A stretch of 64,000 nucleotides of DNA from Sphingobium sp. AP49 (GCF_000281715.2 NZ_CP124576.1:131501-195500), one strand, 5' to 3'. Shown: positions 8,896 through 18,266, counted from the stretch's first letter. A program made the numbers and translations. Notes: generated by a model not told the origin, from the letters alone.

Positions 8896-11258
8896 GCAAG
8901 ATCCCCAATCGTCTCGCGTTGAGCCTGGCCAATGCGTGTGCCTGGGCGAATTCCGAATTCAGTCTGGTGGCGGCCAAGCGTCTCTGTCCGCCCAAGCACG
9001 GCAGTGCCGAGCACACCCGGCTCGAAACAGGATACTGCGCCGAGCCGGGTAAGGCCGACCATGCTGGCTCGATCAAGTCTGTACCCGGCATCGATCCAGC
9101 AGAGGCGGTGGATCGTATGTGCGGGCTTGCTGGCGGCTATGGCATCCTCGATCACGGCCGCCAGGACATCGTTTCGGTGGCGCGAGAGGATGACGGTGAA
9201 TCGGTGCGCAAAACGGCGAACGAAGCGAGCCAGCGGGTCGCTTTCGATCGGGAAGGGAATGTCGCCAGCCGGACAGGCCGCGTTGCCGGCGGCGGTACGA
9301 CGAAGTTGAAGGGCCAGATGGCTGGCGAGCAGGGCCTGATCGGCGGCATCGTCCGGTGTGGCCATTGCGCCGTCTTCATCGCCGATCTGGAACGCCGCGC
9401 CGATGGCGTTTCCGTCGGCGCCGATAAAGGGCAGGGACCGCCGCCGCAGGCGAAATCCCTCGATAATCTGTACAGGTCCGCCGGTTAGTATTTCGAGTAG
9501 GCGTGTGAGCCCCGGCATCGTCCCTCGCCGTCGGTAGAGCCATGTGGTTTCCGCTAGCAATTGCCGCCGCACGGCTTCGTCGATCCGTTGGTCGAAGGCG
9601 AGCGCGACATGGCTGGCGAGCCAGTCTAGCGCTTCGGGCGGGACCAGCCGGGGGTCGGCGCAATGCCGCAGCGCCGTGATACGGGCATCAAGCTCGGTAT
9701 AGTTGCCCTCGAACAGAGCGAGCGCGCGATCGGTCGCATCAGCGGCCAAAGGATCGGCACGCCAATAGGCGGGTAGCAGATCGAGCAGCGAGGGCCGTTG
9801 ATGGGTAGCGCGGACAGCGAAGATCGCGGGACTGCGTCGTTCTGTACCGAATAGCCTTAGCCTCAGCCACAGATAGCGACCGGGCGGTGCCTTGATCAGC
9901 CCCTCCAGCGTCGCTTGGGGCCATCGTGTTGGGGCATCGGAACGCGCGGCGGCCAGTTCATCCCCGGACGGCCGCACGATATGCGCCGGCGGGTCGGGAA
10001 TATCCGCCATCGCGCTACGCAGATCGAGCGTGCCGATCGGGTGCCATATGCCCGGATCATTGTCGGTGCTCCCCAGGGGAGGCCAGGGATCATCGCTCGG
10101 GATGGGCACAGCGGTGCCCCCCGCTATGTCTGCCGGCGGGTGGGGTGCGCGCCAGAGGATGCGGGGTGGCAGGTCGTCGGATGTGCGGGCTTCAACCTCT
10201 ATCCGCGTAGCCGCAGGCAAGCAGACATCGAGAAAGACACGATGCCAGGCACAGGCGAAGATGTTGCTGTCGAGCGCGAAGGTTTCGACCATGCCTTCGG
10301 TGGCACCGGGCGCCTGGTCGGGATAGAGGCGTCGCGCGCCGGTCGCGGTGCTGGCGTACAGCGCATGACCATCGCGCCACAGCGCGCGTCCGTCGAATCC
10401 CCGGACGGCGAGTGCGCCCTCTTCGACCAGCCCATCGGCCGGGTCTATCCGGCAGAGGATGAAGCGTGTCTCGACAGGACTGCCCGGTACGCCGCGCGGT
10501 TCCCCGATCAGCACATGGCCGTCGCCGGTCACGAGCAGGAATGCTGGCCGGAGCAGTTCGGGAATGGCGAGGACGACAAGGGTGTCGCGCCGCAATATTG
10601 CGAGCCGCGCACCAGGCAACAGGGCGATGATGAGGTCCGTCTCCGGATCGGCTGCCAAGGCCTGGACATCGCCGGGCAACGCGATCTGCTGCCACAGGCC
10701 GCCAAAGGGCTGGACCAGAAGGCGCCGTCCCTCCGCGACTGCCACCCCCCAACTGCAGGCGACGATGGATGATCCCTGTACATTCCCGGCAGGCAGGAAA
10801 TTGTCGAGCAGTTGCAGGCCGGGCGACAAGATGAGCAGCCGACCGGTCCGGTCGAGCAGCCAGATGCGTCCGACAGGATCGCGTGCCAAATCGCGTATGG
10901 CGAGCGGTGAGCTGTCGGTGATCGGCGCCGCAAAATCAAACGGCCCCTCGGACAGGGGCGCAGGCATTCGCGCCAGCGTCGGCAGCGATACCCAGCCCGT
11001 GCTGGCTAGGGTGAAGAGCCTGCCTGATGGATCGACAAGCATCACCGTGCCGTCGGCGCACAGGTCAGGTGGACAATCGATGCGTATGGCGGCGCCACGT
11101 ACCAACGACCAGGGAGCCGGATCAGCGCCTTCGCCTTGCGGCTTGGAATTTGGTCCCAACAATATGCGCGCAGGCGATTCGGAAATGCGCGTGGCATGAT
11201 GATCGCATCGACGCCACATGTCATAACCCGTCAGATGGGCAAAGCTGGGCTGGCGCAT
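8892..11258 (-). CDS. gpI-like baseplate protein (Pvc12-like) with N-terminal beta-propeller-like region
   Basis: A 788-residue protein. The C-terminal part (about 485-680) matches phage P2 tail protein I and Pvc12: LLDLLPAYWRAD opens the domain, then the helical FEGNYTELDARITALR, the LDWLASHVALAFDQ segment, and WLYRRRGTMPGLTRLLEILT. The first ~480 residues show repeated short strands separated by DP/DRxGR turns (VDPSGRLFTL, DPVGRIWLLDRTGRLLIL), like propeller blades. The start was placed at the ATG at 11258 because AGGAGG lies 10 bases upstream; the alternative GTG at 11267 is only about one base from it. gpI proteins join wedge to hub in the baseplate. The propeller extension is unusual for P2 gpI but is seen in some injection systems. 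Confidence 0.85.
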   Translation of the reverse strand: MRQPSFAHLTGYDMWRRCDHHATRISESPARILLGPNSKPQGEGADPAPWSLVRGAAIRIDCPPDLCADGTVMLVDPSGRLFTLASTGWVSLPTLARMPAPLSEGPFDFAAPITDSSPLAIRDLARDPVGRIWLLDRTGRLLILSPGLQLLDNFLPAGNVQGSSIVACSWGVAVAEGRRLLVQPFGGLWQQIALPGDVQALAADPETDLIIALLPGARLAILRRDTLVVLAIPELLRPAFLLVTGDGHVLIGEPRGVPGSPVETRFILCRIDPADGLVEEGALAVRGFDGRALWRDGHALYASTATGARRLYPDQAPGATEGMVETFALDSNIFACAWHRVFLDVCLPAATRIEVEARTSDDLPPRILWRAPHPPADIAGGTAVPIPSDDPWPPLGSTDNDPGIWHPIGTLDLRSAMADIPDPPAHIVRPSGDELAAARSDAPTRWPQATLEGLIKAPPGRYLWLRLRLFGTERRSPAIFAVRATHQRPSLLDLLPAYWRADPLAADATDRALALFEGNYTELDARITALRHCADPRLVPPEALDWLASHVALAFDQRIDEAVRRQLLAETTWLYRRRGTMPGLTRLLEILTGGPVQIIEGFRLRRRSLPFIGADGNAIGAAFQIGDEDGAMATPDDAADQALLASHLALQLRRTAAGNAACPAGDIPFPIESDPLARFVRRFAHRFTVILSRHRNDVLAAVIEDAIAASKPAHTIHRLCWIDAGYRLDRASMVGLTRLGAVSCFEPGVLGTAVLGRTETLGRHQTEFGIRPGTRIGQAQRETIGDLA

Positions 11259-11260
11259 GC

Positions 11261-13498
11261 TCAGCACTCCTCCTGTTCGACCGGCACGGGCATGCCCTTT
11301 GGCGGTGTAGGGGGCGGTGGTGTCAGCGGAGGGGCCACGGCATTGGCGCCTATGGCGATCTCGACGGTCCTGATAACGGGCAATTGCCAGGCCCGCATGG
11401 GCACGGCGGCACTGGCCGGCGTCGCAAGGCCGGCCGCATCTATCGCCTCGCCCTGCACCACGGTTTCATTGACCAGGCGGACGCCTTGCACTCGCAATGC
11501 CGCCGCCTCCGCATCGCGGTCGCGTACGATCCGGCCAAATGGCCAGCCGCTGCCGTCGGGACCATAGGGGGGCAGTGGCGCGAAATGCTGTCGCAGGGCG
11601 AGTTCGACCCAGTGGCGCAGCGTTTCTTCGCCGGTACCCGGCTCAGGCTCGACCGCGACCGCGATGTCGACCGGCACATAGGTGGGGGGCGTCACATATA
11701 GCTCGGTTGTGATCAGCCGGCGCGGCTCGAGCCACGCACAGACCCGGCGCAGCATATCCTTGTCCGGGGTCGGCGTATCCGGCGTGATCGGGTCATAGGC
11801 TGGCAATATGATCAGCGTCACTACGCCGGCGATGCCATCGACACGCTCATGCGGCTTGTGGCGTGGCAGCACATGGGCGCGCCCTACTGCGGTACCAGGC
11901 GTTTCCAGTGCGAGGTCGACGAAATCTTCGGCGCAGACGGCACGATCGCCATGGCGCAATATCTTGGGAATGCGGGCCTGCGCCTCGGCTGGGGTCTCCG
12001 CATCCTGGCCCCCCTCGGCCGGCAATGGGTTGATGGCGCGCAATGAAGCACCGCGTACCCGCGTAATGGCGCCGGCGCCGACATTGCCGCGCACGCCGCC
12101 GCCATAGCGATAGCCTAATGTACGTATGGCCTCGCCGGGCAGCGGCATGCGTCCATGAACGCCATCGCCAAATGTGACGGTTCCGTCGGAATCCAGCGCG
12201 TAAACCGGATCGTCGGGGCCTGCCAGGGCCAGACTCTCTGCCCGTGTCCAGGTCGTCCATCCCGCACTGCTGCGGAGCTGCAGAATGGCGGTCTCGACGA
12301 TTACAGGCGATCGGGACAGTCTGACATTCTGACCCGCCCGCCCGCTTCCTGCGCCCAATATTTCCGCAGCTGCGGTCACGGCCTGTTCGGCGATCACCAT
12401 GTTGACGTCGATCAGCCGCACGCGCAGCGGCGGATCGGCAGGATCTACGCGGCTGATGCGTATCCAGGCGACGATTCGCTCGGCCAGCCTGGGATCATCG
12501 ATCCGTGGCGGCAGATCGCCGACGCCCAGCAGATCCGGATCGGGCGTCTCGAAACTGTCGGCCGTCCAGTCGCCCAGGCGTGGGGCGCCGTTGCCGTCCA
12601 TATCGGGCAAGCGCAGTCGCAGCGTGCCGGAATGGGCAAAGCCGTCCGTCTCGTCGGACGCGGCTGAAAGCCTTAGAAAGGATAGCGTATCCACGCGCTT
12701 TTGGGGCGATGTGAAACGGCCGGTGCCGATATCATATCGTACCGGAAAGCGGGTTTCGGCGGTGGTGCCGGAATCCGGACAGCGCTTGTGGTCGGTCGGG
12801 CCGCACAGTGCATCGTCGGTGCGGATGCCGATACTGATCTGCTTGCCCGAAATGCGTTGGCGTACCAGGTCCACGGCTACATCTTTGGGGGCCAGCAGGC
12901 ACAACCATAGCATGCCGTCCACGCTGCCGCCGGTGGATGTGGCGGGGGGCAGTGCCCCGCCGATCGGCGCGGGAAGCGGGGTTGCCATATAGCGCGTGAG
13001 CGCGGGGACGCTGGCCATGTGCAGATGATCCTGCAGCAAGCTGGTCACGCTGTCTTCGCCAGGAAGGGGATCGCCGGTGAAGGGAGCCTTGATCCACGCC
13101 ATGGCCTCTACCGGCAGCACGCTGATTTCGCCGGTCGGCTGGAAGAATATGTCGCCAGCGCCCAGTTGAATGCGTGGGGCCACCGGCGAAAAGTCGGGCG
13201 TGACGGGATCGGCGATGCCTTTGGGCAGATCGAGCCGGACCAGGGCGCGTGCCACCTGCGCGGCGCGCGGGGGTACGTCCAGCAATGCCAGGAAGGCCAG
13301 ACGCTGGGCTTCGGGAACGCGATTGAGACGATAAAGAAGATTGTCGCCGAGGAAGGCAAATAGTTCGATCAGAGCGATGCCGGGGTCGCCGGCATTATGA
13401 TCGGTCCATTCGGGGGCATGGACGGGGATGCGGCGGATCAGCTCCGCGCGAAGATCGTCATAGCTGCGATCATCCAGGCGAGGCGGGCGCAGGGTCAT
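11261..13498 (-). CDS. gp6/J-like baseplate assembly protein (Pvc11-like)
   Basis: A 745-residue protein of the putative baseplate assembly (gp6/J-like) family. The N-terminus has the usual wedge signature: PRLDDRSYDDLRAELIRRIP, then PEWTDHNAGDPGIALIELFA (about 30-49), followed by LLYRLNRVPE. A central region carries strand-rich inserts. The C-terminal third contains FGDGVHGRMPLPGE and YRYGGGVRGNVGAG, which are typical of the family, and then a helical domain. In contractile particles this protein forms the wedge ring that triggers sheath contraction. Length matches Pvc11-type proteins. It overlaps the gp25-like gene by four bases (ATGA). The final residues are a Pro-rich tail. Confidence 0.92.
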   Translation of the reverse strand: MTLRPPRLDDRSYDDLRAELIRRIPVHAPEWTDHNAGDPGIALIELFAFLGDNLLYRLNRVPEAQRLAFLALLDVPPRAAQVARALVRLDLPKGIADPVTPDFSPVAPRIQLGAGDIFFQPTGEISVLPVEAMAWIKAPFTGDPLPGEDSVTSLLQDHLHMASVPALTRYMATPLPAPIGGALPPATSTGGSVDGMLWLCLLAPKDVAVDLVRQRISGKQISIGIRTDDALCGPTDHKRCPDSGTTAETRFPVRYDIGTGRFTSPQKRVDTLSFLRLSAASDETDGFAHSGTLRLRLPDMDGNGAPRLGDWTADSFETPDPDLLGVGDLPPRIDDPRLAERIVAWIRISRVDPADPPLRVRLIDVNMVIAEQAVTAAAEILGAGSGRAGQNVRLSRSPVIVETAILQLRSSAGWTTWTRAESLALAGPDDPVYALDSDGTVTFGDGVHGRMPLPGEAIRTLGYRYGGGVRGNVGAGAITRVRGASLRAINPLPAEGGQDAETPAEAQARIPKILRHGDRAVCAEDFVDLALETPGTAVGRAHVLPRHKPHERVDGIAGVVTLIILPAYDPITPDTPTPDKDMLRRVCAWLEPRRLITTELYVTPPTYVPVDIAVAVEPEPGTGEETLRHWVELALRQHFAPLPPYGPDGSGWPFGRIVRDRDAEAAALRVQGVRLVNETVVQGEAIDAAGLATPASAAVPMRAWQLPVIRTVEIAIGANAVAPPLTPPPPTPPKGMPVPVEQEEC
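11269..11274 (-). promoter_or_regulatory. Strong Shine-Dalgarno for the gpI-like gene
   Basis: AGGAGG on the minus strand, 10 bases before ATG 11258 and inside the end of the gp6-like gene. It decides the start of the gpI-like protein. Confidence 0.6.
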
Positions 13499-13893
13499 GC
13501 CACGCTCTGGAGATAGAAGGGAAAGACCATGTTGCGCGGGCCGGGATCGGCGCGCAGCGAATAGGTGATGGCGATCCGTAACAGCGTGGGGGTACGTGGA
13601 TCGGGCGCGGTGACGGATATGCTGGCGAGTTGAACACGTGGTTCGTGACGCTGGATCGCCTCCTCTATGGCGCGCCTTATCTCCGCCCGCGTTTCGACCG
13701 AATTGGGCTGAAACAGGAAGCGGCGCAGTCCAGCGCCATAGGTCGGCCGGCCGATGCGTTCACCTGGCTCGGTCAACAGCAGCGCGCGCAGCGCCTGATC
13801 GACGGCGTCGGCACCCATGATCCAGTCCCAGCCGGTGGCCGTGACGAGCGGAAATCTGACCCCCCTGCCCAGTTGTGCAAATGATATGGCCAT
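13495..13893 (-). CDS. gp25-like baseplate wedge protein (Pvc9-like)
   Basis: A 132-residue protein with the gp25/lysozyme-like baseplate fold signature: an N-terminal GRGVRFPLVTATGWDWIMG, central ALLLTEPGERIGRPTYGAGL (about 45-64), FLFQPNS, then EIRRAIEEAIQRHEPRVQL and a strand-rich end. The EPGER motif is the family hallmark in phage and T6SS TssE proteins. It nucleates sheath polymerisation on the baseplate. The longer open frame upstream is not family-like; the ATG at 13893 follows the upstream stop by two bases. Confidence 0.94.
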   Translation of the reverse strand: MAISFAQLGRGVRFPLVTATGWDWIMGADAVDQALRALLLTEPGERIGRPTYGAGLRRFLFQPNSVETRAEIRRAIEEAIQRHEPRVQLASISVTAPDPRTPTLLRIAITYSLRADPGPRNMVFPFYLQSVA

Positions 13894-13895
13894 GG

Positions 13896-16286
13896 TCAGC
13901 CTCCCTTCTTGGGTGCCGGTACGGGCAGGCAGAATTTGAGGAACAGCATCCAGGCAAAGCCGGGGATGGCGATCAGGATCGAAAAGATGATCGAGAACAG
14001 AACGAAGGCGCAGATCGTGACGACCGGAATGCCGAAGCTGCAGATCCAGCCTATGCCCCAGGCACGCCGGGTGTCCTGTGGCGTCGCACCGACGCTGACG
14101 GCCGAATTGCGCGGTGTGATGAAGAAGGAATAGGGGCGCGCCCTTGCCTTGGCGATACGGGGAATGTCCCGGATCAGGCGGGGAATATCCGGCATCTGGA
14201 TCGTCACCGGCCGGGCACCCAATATGTCCGTCGGTTCGGCGATGGTGAAGGGTTCGGTGCGATTGGTCCAGATGATCTGATCCGGCTCGCAATCGCTACG
14301 GCCACTGATCCGGGCGAAGGCCCAGGCGGCATAAATGCTGTCATGGTCGAACCGCAGGCGTTTGACCCGGCTGCGTGCGCGGGCCTCGCGCCGCATGGCC
14401 GGCAGGCCCGCCGCCGCAATATAGCTGTCTGCCACGGCATCCTTCATCGCGTCGAATTGAGCCGTCGCCGGCATCGGGCCGGGAAACAGCAACAGTCCGC
14501 TGGCAGGCTGCTCAAACAGATCCAGCCCCGCCGCGCGCAGTCGCGGCACTGCCGTTCCGGCGACGCCGAAATAGGCGGCCAGTTGCGGACCGGCGATTGC
14601 ACCTGCGCGGCGTTCGATCATCGCGGGAAAGGCGCTGCCGGCCGCGCTGCCGGCTTCCTCGATCGGGCCGTACATGGTTTCGAGTGCCAGGCCTGCCTTA
14701 TGGACATCATATGCCAATGTGCTGCCGTTGATGCTGGTATCGAGTGTCGGGAAGTCGGGCGCTATATCCGCCGGGTTGCGGACTTCGTTGAGTCCGAGCA
14801 GTATCTCGATCTCCGCACCCGCGCTGCTCGCGGTCGCCCGGGGCAGCATGTAGCTTTGGCCATCGATGATCTGAGGGGCGCTGCCCAGCAGTGCGACATG
14901 CTTGATCTGCGCCTGATCCAGCAATGTGGTCAGCAACGCGATCCGACACCGGCGCAGGCGCAGCAGGGCGAGCGCCAGCAGCGCGCGTGCCTCTGCATCC
15001 TCCCCCGATGCGCCATGGGGGGCGGTCGGTCGATCAGCCAGCGCATGCAGACGGGCGATGACAAGGACGTTCCAAGGCCCTGCCAGCAGGTTGGCGAGAT
15101 TGGGCGGCAGGATGTCGAAGGCGGCGCGTGGCGCCGCCTGGTTACCGCCGCTGGCCCAGAAGATGTCGGCGGCCGCTGGGGGCGCGCCATCGACGTCGCT
15201 CGGGGCAAGCAGCGACCAGGTTCGCCGCAACGCAGCCTGGAGCATGGCCGACAGGCCGGAATCGGGATCGAAGCCTTCGCTGCCGATCGTGCTGCGCGCC
15301 ATGGCGATTGCGGCTGTGCTGGGCCGTGGCGGCAGCAGGGTCAGGTTGAGCAGATTGCGTAATGCGGGGCGCAGGCGCTGGCGGATATCGTCCGGATCTG
15401 CCCAGGCGGTGGCCAGCGTGACGCGGGCATTGTCGGCCAATGCCTGCGCCATGTCCGCGCTGCTCATGCCCGGCTCTTCATCGACCGCCTGCTCGGCAGC
15501 GGAAAAAACCGGAATGAGGCCGGCCAGCGTCAGCGCCGGCCCAGTGTCGGGCAAGGCGGCCAGTGGAGCACGGTCAAGCATCGGCATCGGTGCCGTGGCG
15601 GGCAGGCCTAGGCGGGCGCGTATCTCTGCATCATGGCCATCCCATGCGGCTGTTGCGATCGCGTCCGGGTCGGCAGGCAGGCCGCCCTTCAGCGCGAACC
15701 ACAGTCCGCGCTTGCCGTCCGTCGTGACCCAGTCTTCCCAGTGTTCGCCTTCGCTGTCCCTGACAAGCCGTCGCACGACGATGCCGGCGCTCTTCAGCCG
15801 GCTCCGCGTCACGCGAGGCAGGCCGGGGCGATGGCAGACGAGGTCGCAGGCCAGATAGGTGAAGCGCAGATGCAGCGGCAGATAAAGCTTGCGCAGCCAG
15901 GCCGGGCCGGACGGGGCGGTTGGCACGCCGTCCGGGTCGATGTCGGCCCCCGCATCCGGCTCGATCGCAAGCGGCAGACCCCGCCGGATTGCAACCGGAT
16001 CATAGCGGGGGTTACCGTTCGCCGCGATCATGCCCGATGGCGGTTCAGCCCAGTCGCGCCAAGCCAGCAGCGACGGCAGGGGCGCCGCGCCGGCCACCAG
16101 CGCGGTCAGGTCCTCGACGAAATGATCGCCCTCGAAAGACAGGAGAGGCGGTACGTCGTCGGGATGGGGCGAAGTGCCCGGCATGCGCAGAAAGGATGGC
16201 ATGCCGGCGAACAGCATTTCGCGCGTATAGCGCGGTGCCGCCGGCACGATCAGCCGCCGGCGCGGCGCCAGGACGCCACTCACCAT
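13896..16286 (-). CDS. Large injection-system protein with C-terminal membrane hairpin, function unknown
   Basis: A 796-residue protein between the spike and gp25-like genes, where PVC-type loci normally carry a small PAAR tip protein. Most of it is soluble and Ala/Pro/Arg-rich, without a family I can name. One strand-rich segment around 125-215 contains LYLPLHLRFTYLACDLVCHR and a DSEGEHWEDWVTTDG stretch. The last ~50 residues are strongly hydrophobic (from GIGWICSFGIPVVTICAF to FSILIAIPGFAWMLFLKF, about 744-787) and end in PAPKKGG, so two membrane helices are likely with both ends on the same side. There is no signal peptide. The gene overlaps the spike gene by seven bases. I infer that it ties the particle or its baseplate to the inner membrane. 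Confidence 0.75.
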   Translation of the reverse strand: MVSGVLAPRRRLIVPAAPRYTREMLFAGMPSFLRMPGTSPHPDDVPPLLSFEGDHFVEDLTALVAGAAPLPSLLAWRDWAEPPSGMIAANGNPRYDPVAIRRGLPLAIEPDAGADIDPDGVPTAPSGPAWLRKLYLPLHLRFTYLACDLVCHRPGLPRVTRSRLKSAGIVVRRLVRDSEGEHWEDWVTTDGKRGLWFALKGGLPADPDAIATAAWDGHDAEIRARLGLPATAPMPMLDRAPLAALPDTGPALTLAGLIPVFSAAEQAVDEEPGMSSADMAQALADNARVTLATAWADPDDIRQRLRPALRNLLNLTLLPPRPSTAAIAMARSTIGSEGFDPDSGLSAMLQAALRRTWSLLAPSDVDGAPPAAADIFWASGGNQAAPRAAFDILPPNLANLLAGPWNVLVIARLHALADRPTAPHGASGEDAEARALLALALLRLRRCRIALLTTLLDQAQIKHVALLGSAPQIIDGQSYMLPRATASSAGAEIEILLGLNEVRNPADIAPDFPTLDTSINGSTLAYDVHKAGLALETMYGPIEEAGSAAGSAFPAMIERRAGAIAGPQLAAYFGVAGTAVPRLRAAGLDLFEQPASGLLLFPGPMPATAQFDAMKDAVADSYIAAAGLPAMRREARARSRVKRLRFDHDSIYAAWAFARISGRSDCEPDQIIWTNRTEPFTIAEPTDILGARPVTIQMPDIPRLIRDIPRIAKARARPYSFFITPRNSAVSVGATPQDTRRAWGIGWICSFGIPVVTICAFVLFSIIFSILIAIPGFAWMLFLKFCLPVPAPKKGG

Positions 16287-16987
16287 ATGTTCCCCGCTCC
16301 CGGCGTGTAGCTTGCCGAAATTACGCTGTTGGTGATGACCGTGTCGGCCTGCACTACGCCGGAAAAGCGAGACAGCGGGGCATCGACCTGCACCATCCCG
16401 GCGGTCACCTTCAACATGGCCGGTGCGCTTATCTCGACCTGTGCATTGGCGGTCATCTTGATGTTGCCGGCCGCATCGAATTCGATCCTGGCACCATTGG
16501 AATGGGACAGGGTGATCGTCCCGCCGGCGGCGTCGTCCAGCGTCAGATGGTGGCCGCCCTGCGTCTCAAGCTGGACCTTTTCGCTGCCGCTGGTGTCGTC
16601 GAATGTCAGCACATGTCCGCTGCGGGAGGTGATGCTGCGGATATTATTATCCGCATCCATGGTTTCGGGCGGCGTATCATGGCCGTTCCACAGGGCACCG
16701 ATCACGACCGGGCGGCGCGGGTCGCCTCCGACGAACACGACCAGCACTTCATCGCCGGGCTCGGGAATGAACCATGTACCCCGGTCGCCGCCCGCCATCA
16801 TCGTCGCCAGCCTGGCCCAGGGCTGGGCGTCAGGCCCGTCGTCGCCATTGACCATCGGCAATTCGATTCGGATGCGGCCCTGTCCATCCGGGTCCTGAAC
16901 GTCGCGGACCTGGGCCGGATAGACCCCATAGAGTCGGGGGTGCGGGTCGGCCATGGGAACCATGGTGCCAGGATCGCCGGGCATCAT
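16280..16987 (-). CDS. Spike protein, gp5/VgrG-like OB-fold with beta-helix (Pvc8 C-terminal part)
   Basis: A 235-residue protein. Residues about 20-100 are the gpV/gp5-VgrG OB-fold: YGVYPAQVRDVQDPDGQGRI, then PWARLATMMAGGDRGTWFIP and EPGDEVLVVFVGGDPRRPVV. After a linker, short repeating strands (SHSNGARIEFDAAGNIKMTA and on) form the start of a triple-stranded beta-helix spike, ending in TPGAGNIW. In Afp8 and Pvc8 this part is fused to the hub; here hub and spike are separate genes, as in T4 gp27/gp5. Two ATGs in tandem (16987, 16984) overlap the hub stop; either may be used. Confidence 0.9.
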   Translation of the reverse strand: MMPGDPGTMVPMADPHPRLYGVYPAQVRDVQDPDGQGRIRIELPMVNGDDGPDAQPWARLATMMAGGDRGTWFIPEPGDEVLVVFVGGDPRRPVVIGALWNGHDTPPETMDADNNIRSITSRSGHVLTFDDTSGSEKVQLETQGGHHLTLDDAAGGTITLSHSNGARIEFDAAGNIKMTANAQVEISAPAMLKVTAGMVQVDAPLSRFSGVVQADTVITNSVISASYTPGAGNIW

Positions 16988-18075
16988 GCCGGTATGCCCA
17001 GCATGGCACGCGATGCCTCGAAATGGGTGCGATAGCCCTGCACCATGTCGAAGACATGGCGGACGGCAGTGAGCTGATATGTGCCGGAAAAGAGCGGCCC
17101 CAGCTCGACCAGTTCGACCCTACGCCCGACGCGGAGTTCCGGGTTGCCATTGGCGACGCCGCGACCGCGCACAAATTGCCGCGCGCGCGCCTTCATCCGG
17201 GATTCGGCCAGACTGCGTGCCTCTTCGGGCGTAGCGGGCATCGCATCATGGACATCTTCTGCCGCATCGGGCCATAATTGGCCCAGCAGCTCCGGTCCGG
17301 TGCGGCCCTGGGTTCCGTCGCCGACCTGCTGGGCAATATCCGCGCCAGCGCTTTCGTGGATCGCCTCCTTCTGCGCGACGTCCCAGCCATGAACATGGAC
17401 AGCCGTACGTTGGTGCGCCAGATCCGCCATGACGGTGAAGCGGATCAATTCATTGTAGCTGCTCATGGCAATAGGGGGAGCCACGAAACTGTCGCGGGCC
17501 GCCACGATCAGGTCGCGATCGTCGAGCCGGAGGATCGCATCAGCCGCTGCCGCCCGTTCGCGCATAAGCGCCAGATCGCTCTGATTGACCTGCCAGTGCT
17601 GGATATGGGCCGGGCCGGCGATGCCATTGTCTGGGATCCAGGATGTCTCGGTGGCAACCTCGCCGATGATATCGGCATCGTTGCTTCGCTCGAACAGGCG
17701 GGTGCGACGCCGGATTCGGGCGCGAGCCAGGCCGTCTTCGGCATGGATGATCAATTCGGGTTCGCGCGCCTCGGGAAAGGCGCCGCCGATGGCCATAACA
17801 AAACCCTTGAAGATACTGATCGGGTTCTCGCTCATGGTGAAGCTGATTTCGATGCTGCGTCCAAGGTCGATGCTGCGTCCATCGAAATGCAGGAAATCGA
17901 CCGCTTCGCCGGGGTGCGGATGATCCAGGTTGAGGAATACCGCTTCCAGCGTCGCCAGGCCCTGATCGGTTTCCGCGACCTCCAGTCGGAAACAGGTCCG
18001 CTCCAAAAGGTCCGATGCCGTTCCATCGATGGTGAAGCGGGGGCGGCCCGTGACAAGAAAATCTGCCTCGGCCAT
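16984..18075 (-). CDS. Baseplate hub protein, gp27/late-control-D-like (Pvc8 N-terminal part)
   Basis: A 363-residue protein of the phage late control D / gp27 hub type. It opens with strand-rich FLVTGRPRFTIDG, LLERTCFRLEVAET and FLNLDH, then GRSIEISFT and PISIFKGFVMAIGGAFPEA, typical of the first gp27 barrel. The region 110-250 carries ELIIHAEDGLARARIRRRTR and the helix SDLALMRERAAAADAILR, and the C-terminal barrel ends with VELVELGPLFSGTYQLTAVR. The hub forms the trimeric platform linking the spike to the tube. The ATG at 18075 overlaps the DUF5908 stop by one base; the longer open frame upstream is a shadow. Confidence 0.9.
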   Translation of the reverse strand: MAEADFLVTGRPRFTIDGTASDLLERTCFRLEVAETDQGLATLEAVFLNLDHPHPGEAVDFLHFDGRSIDLGRSIEISFTMSENPISIFKGFVMAIGGAFPEAREPELIIHAEDGLARARIRRRTRLFERSNDADIIGEVATETSWIPDNGIAGPAHIQHWQVNQSDLALMRERAAAADAILRLDDRDLIVAARDSFVAPPIAMSSYNELIRFTVMADLAHQRTAVHVHGWDVAQKEAIHESAGADIAQQVGDGTQGRTGPELLGQLWPDAAEDVHDAMPATPEEARSLAESRMKARARQFVRGRGVANGNPELRVGRRVELVELGPLFSGTYQLTAVRHVFDMVQGYRTHFEASRAMLGIPA

Positions 18076-18266
18076 CAATATTCTACCGCGGTCCGACGAT
18101 AGCGCTCCATTTCCTCCGCGATCAGTTCGCGGACGATGGCGCGCAATTCCTCGATCTGGACCTCCTCGGCCGGAGCCGATGCGGGGCCGGCCTGGTCTCC
18201 CCCCCTGCTGCCGGGGGCCGGATCGACACTGATCTCGGTCGACATCTGATTGATGGTCACGGGCAT
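18075..18266 (-). CDS. DUF5908 small protein (Pvc6/Afp6-like)
   Basis: A 63-residue protein that begins MPVTINQMSTEISVD and ends in an acidic/basic helix, EELRAIVRELIAEEMERYRR. This short layout (a beta-like N-terminus, a linker, a C-terminal amphipathic helix) fits DUF5908, a small family found in injection-system loci next to the tube-adaptor gene. Function is unknown. The ATG at 18266 shares a base with the stop of the adaptor gene (TAATG), so it is translationally coupled. Confidence 0.78.
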   Translation of the reverse strand: MPVTINQMSTEISVDPAPGSRGGDQAGPASAPAEEVQIEELRAIVRELIAEEMERYRRTAVEY

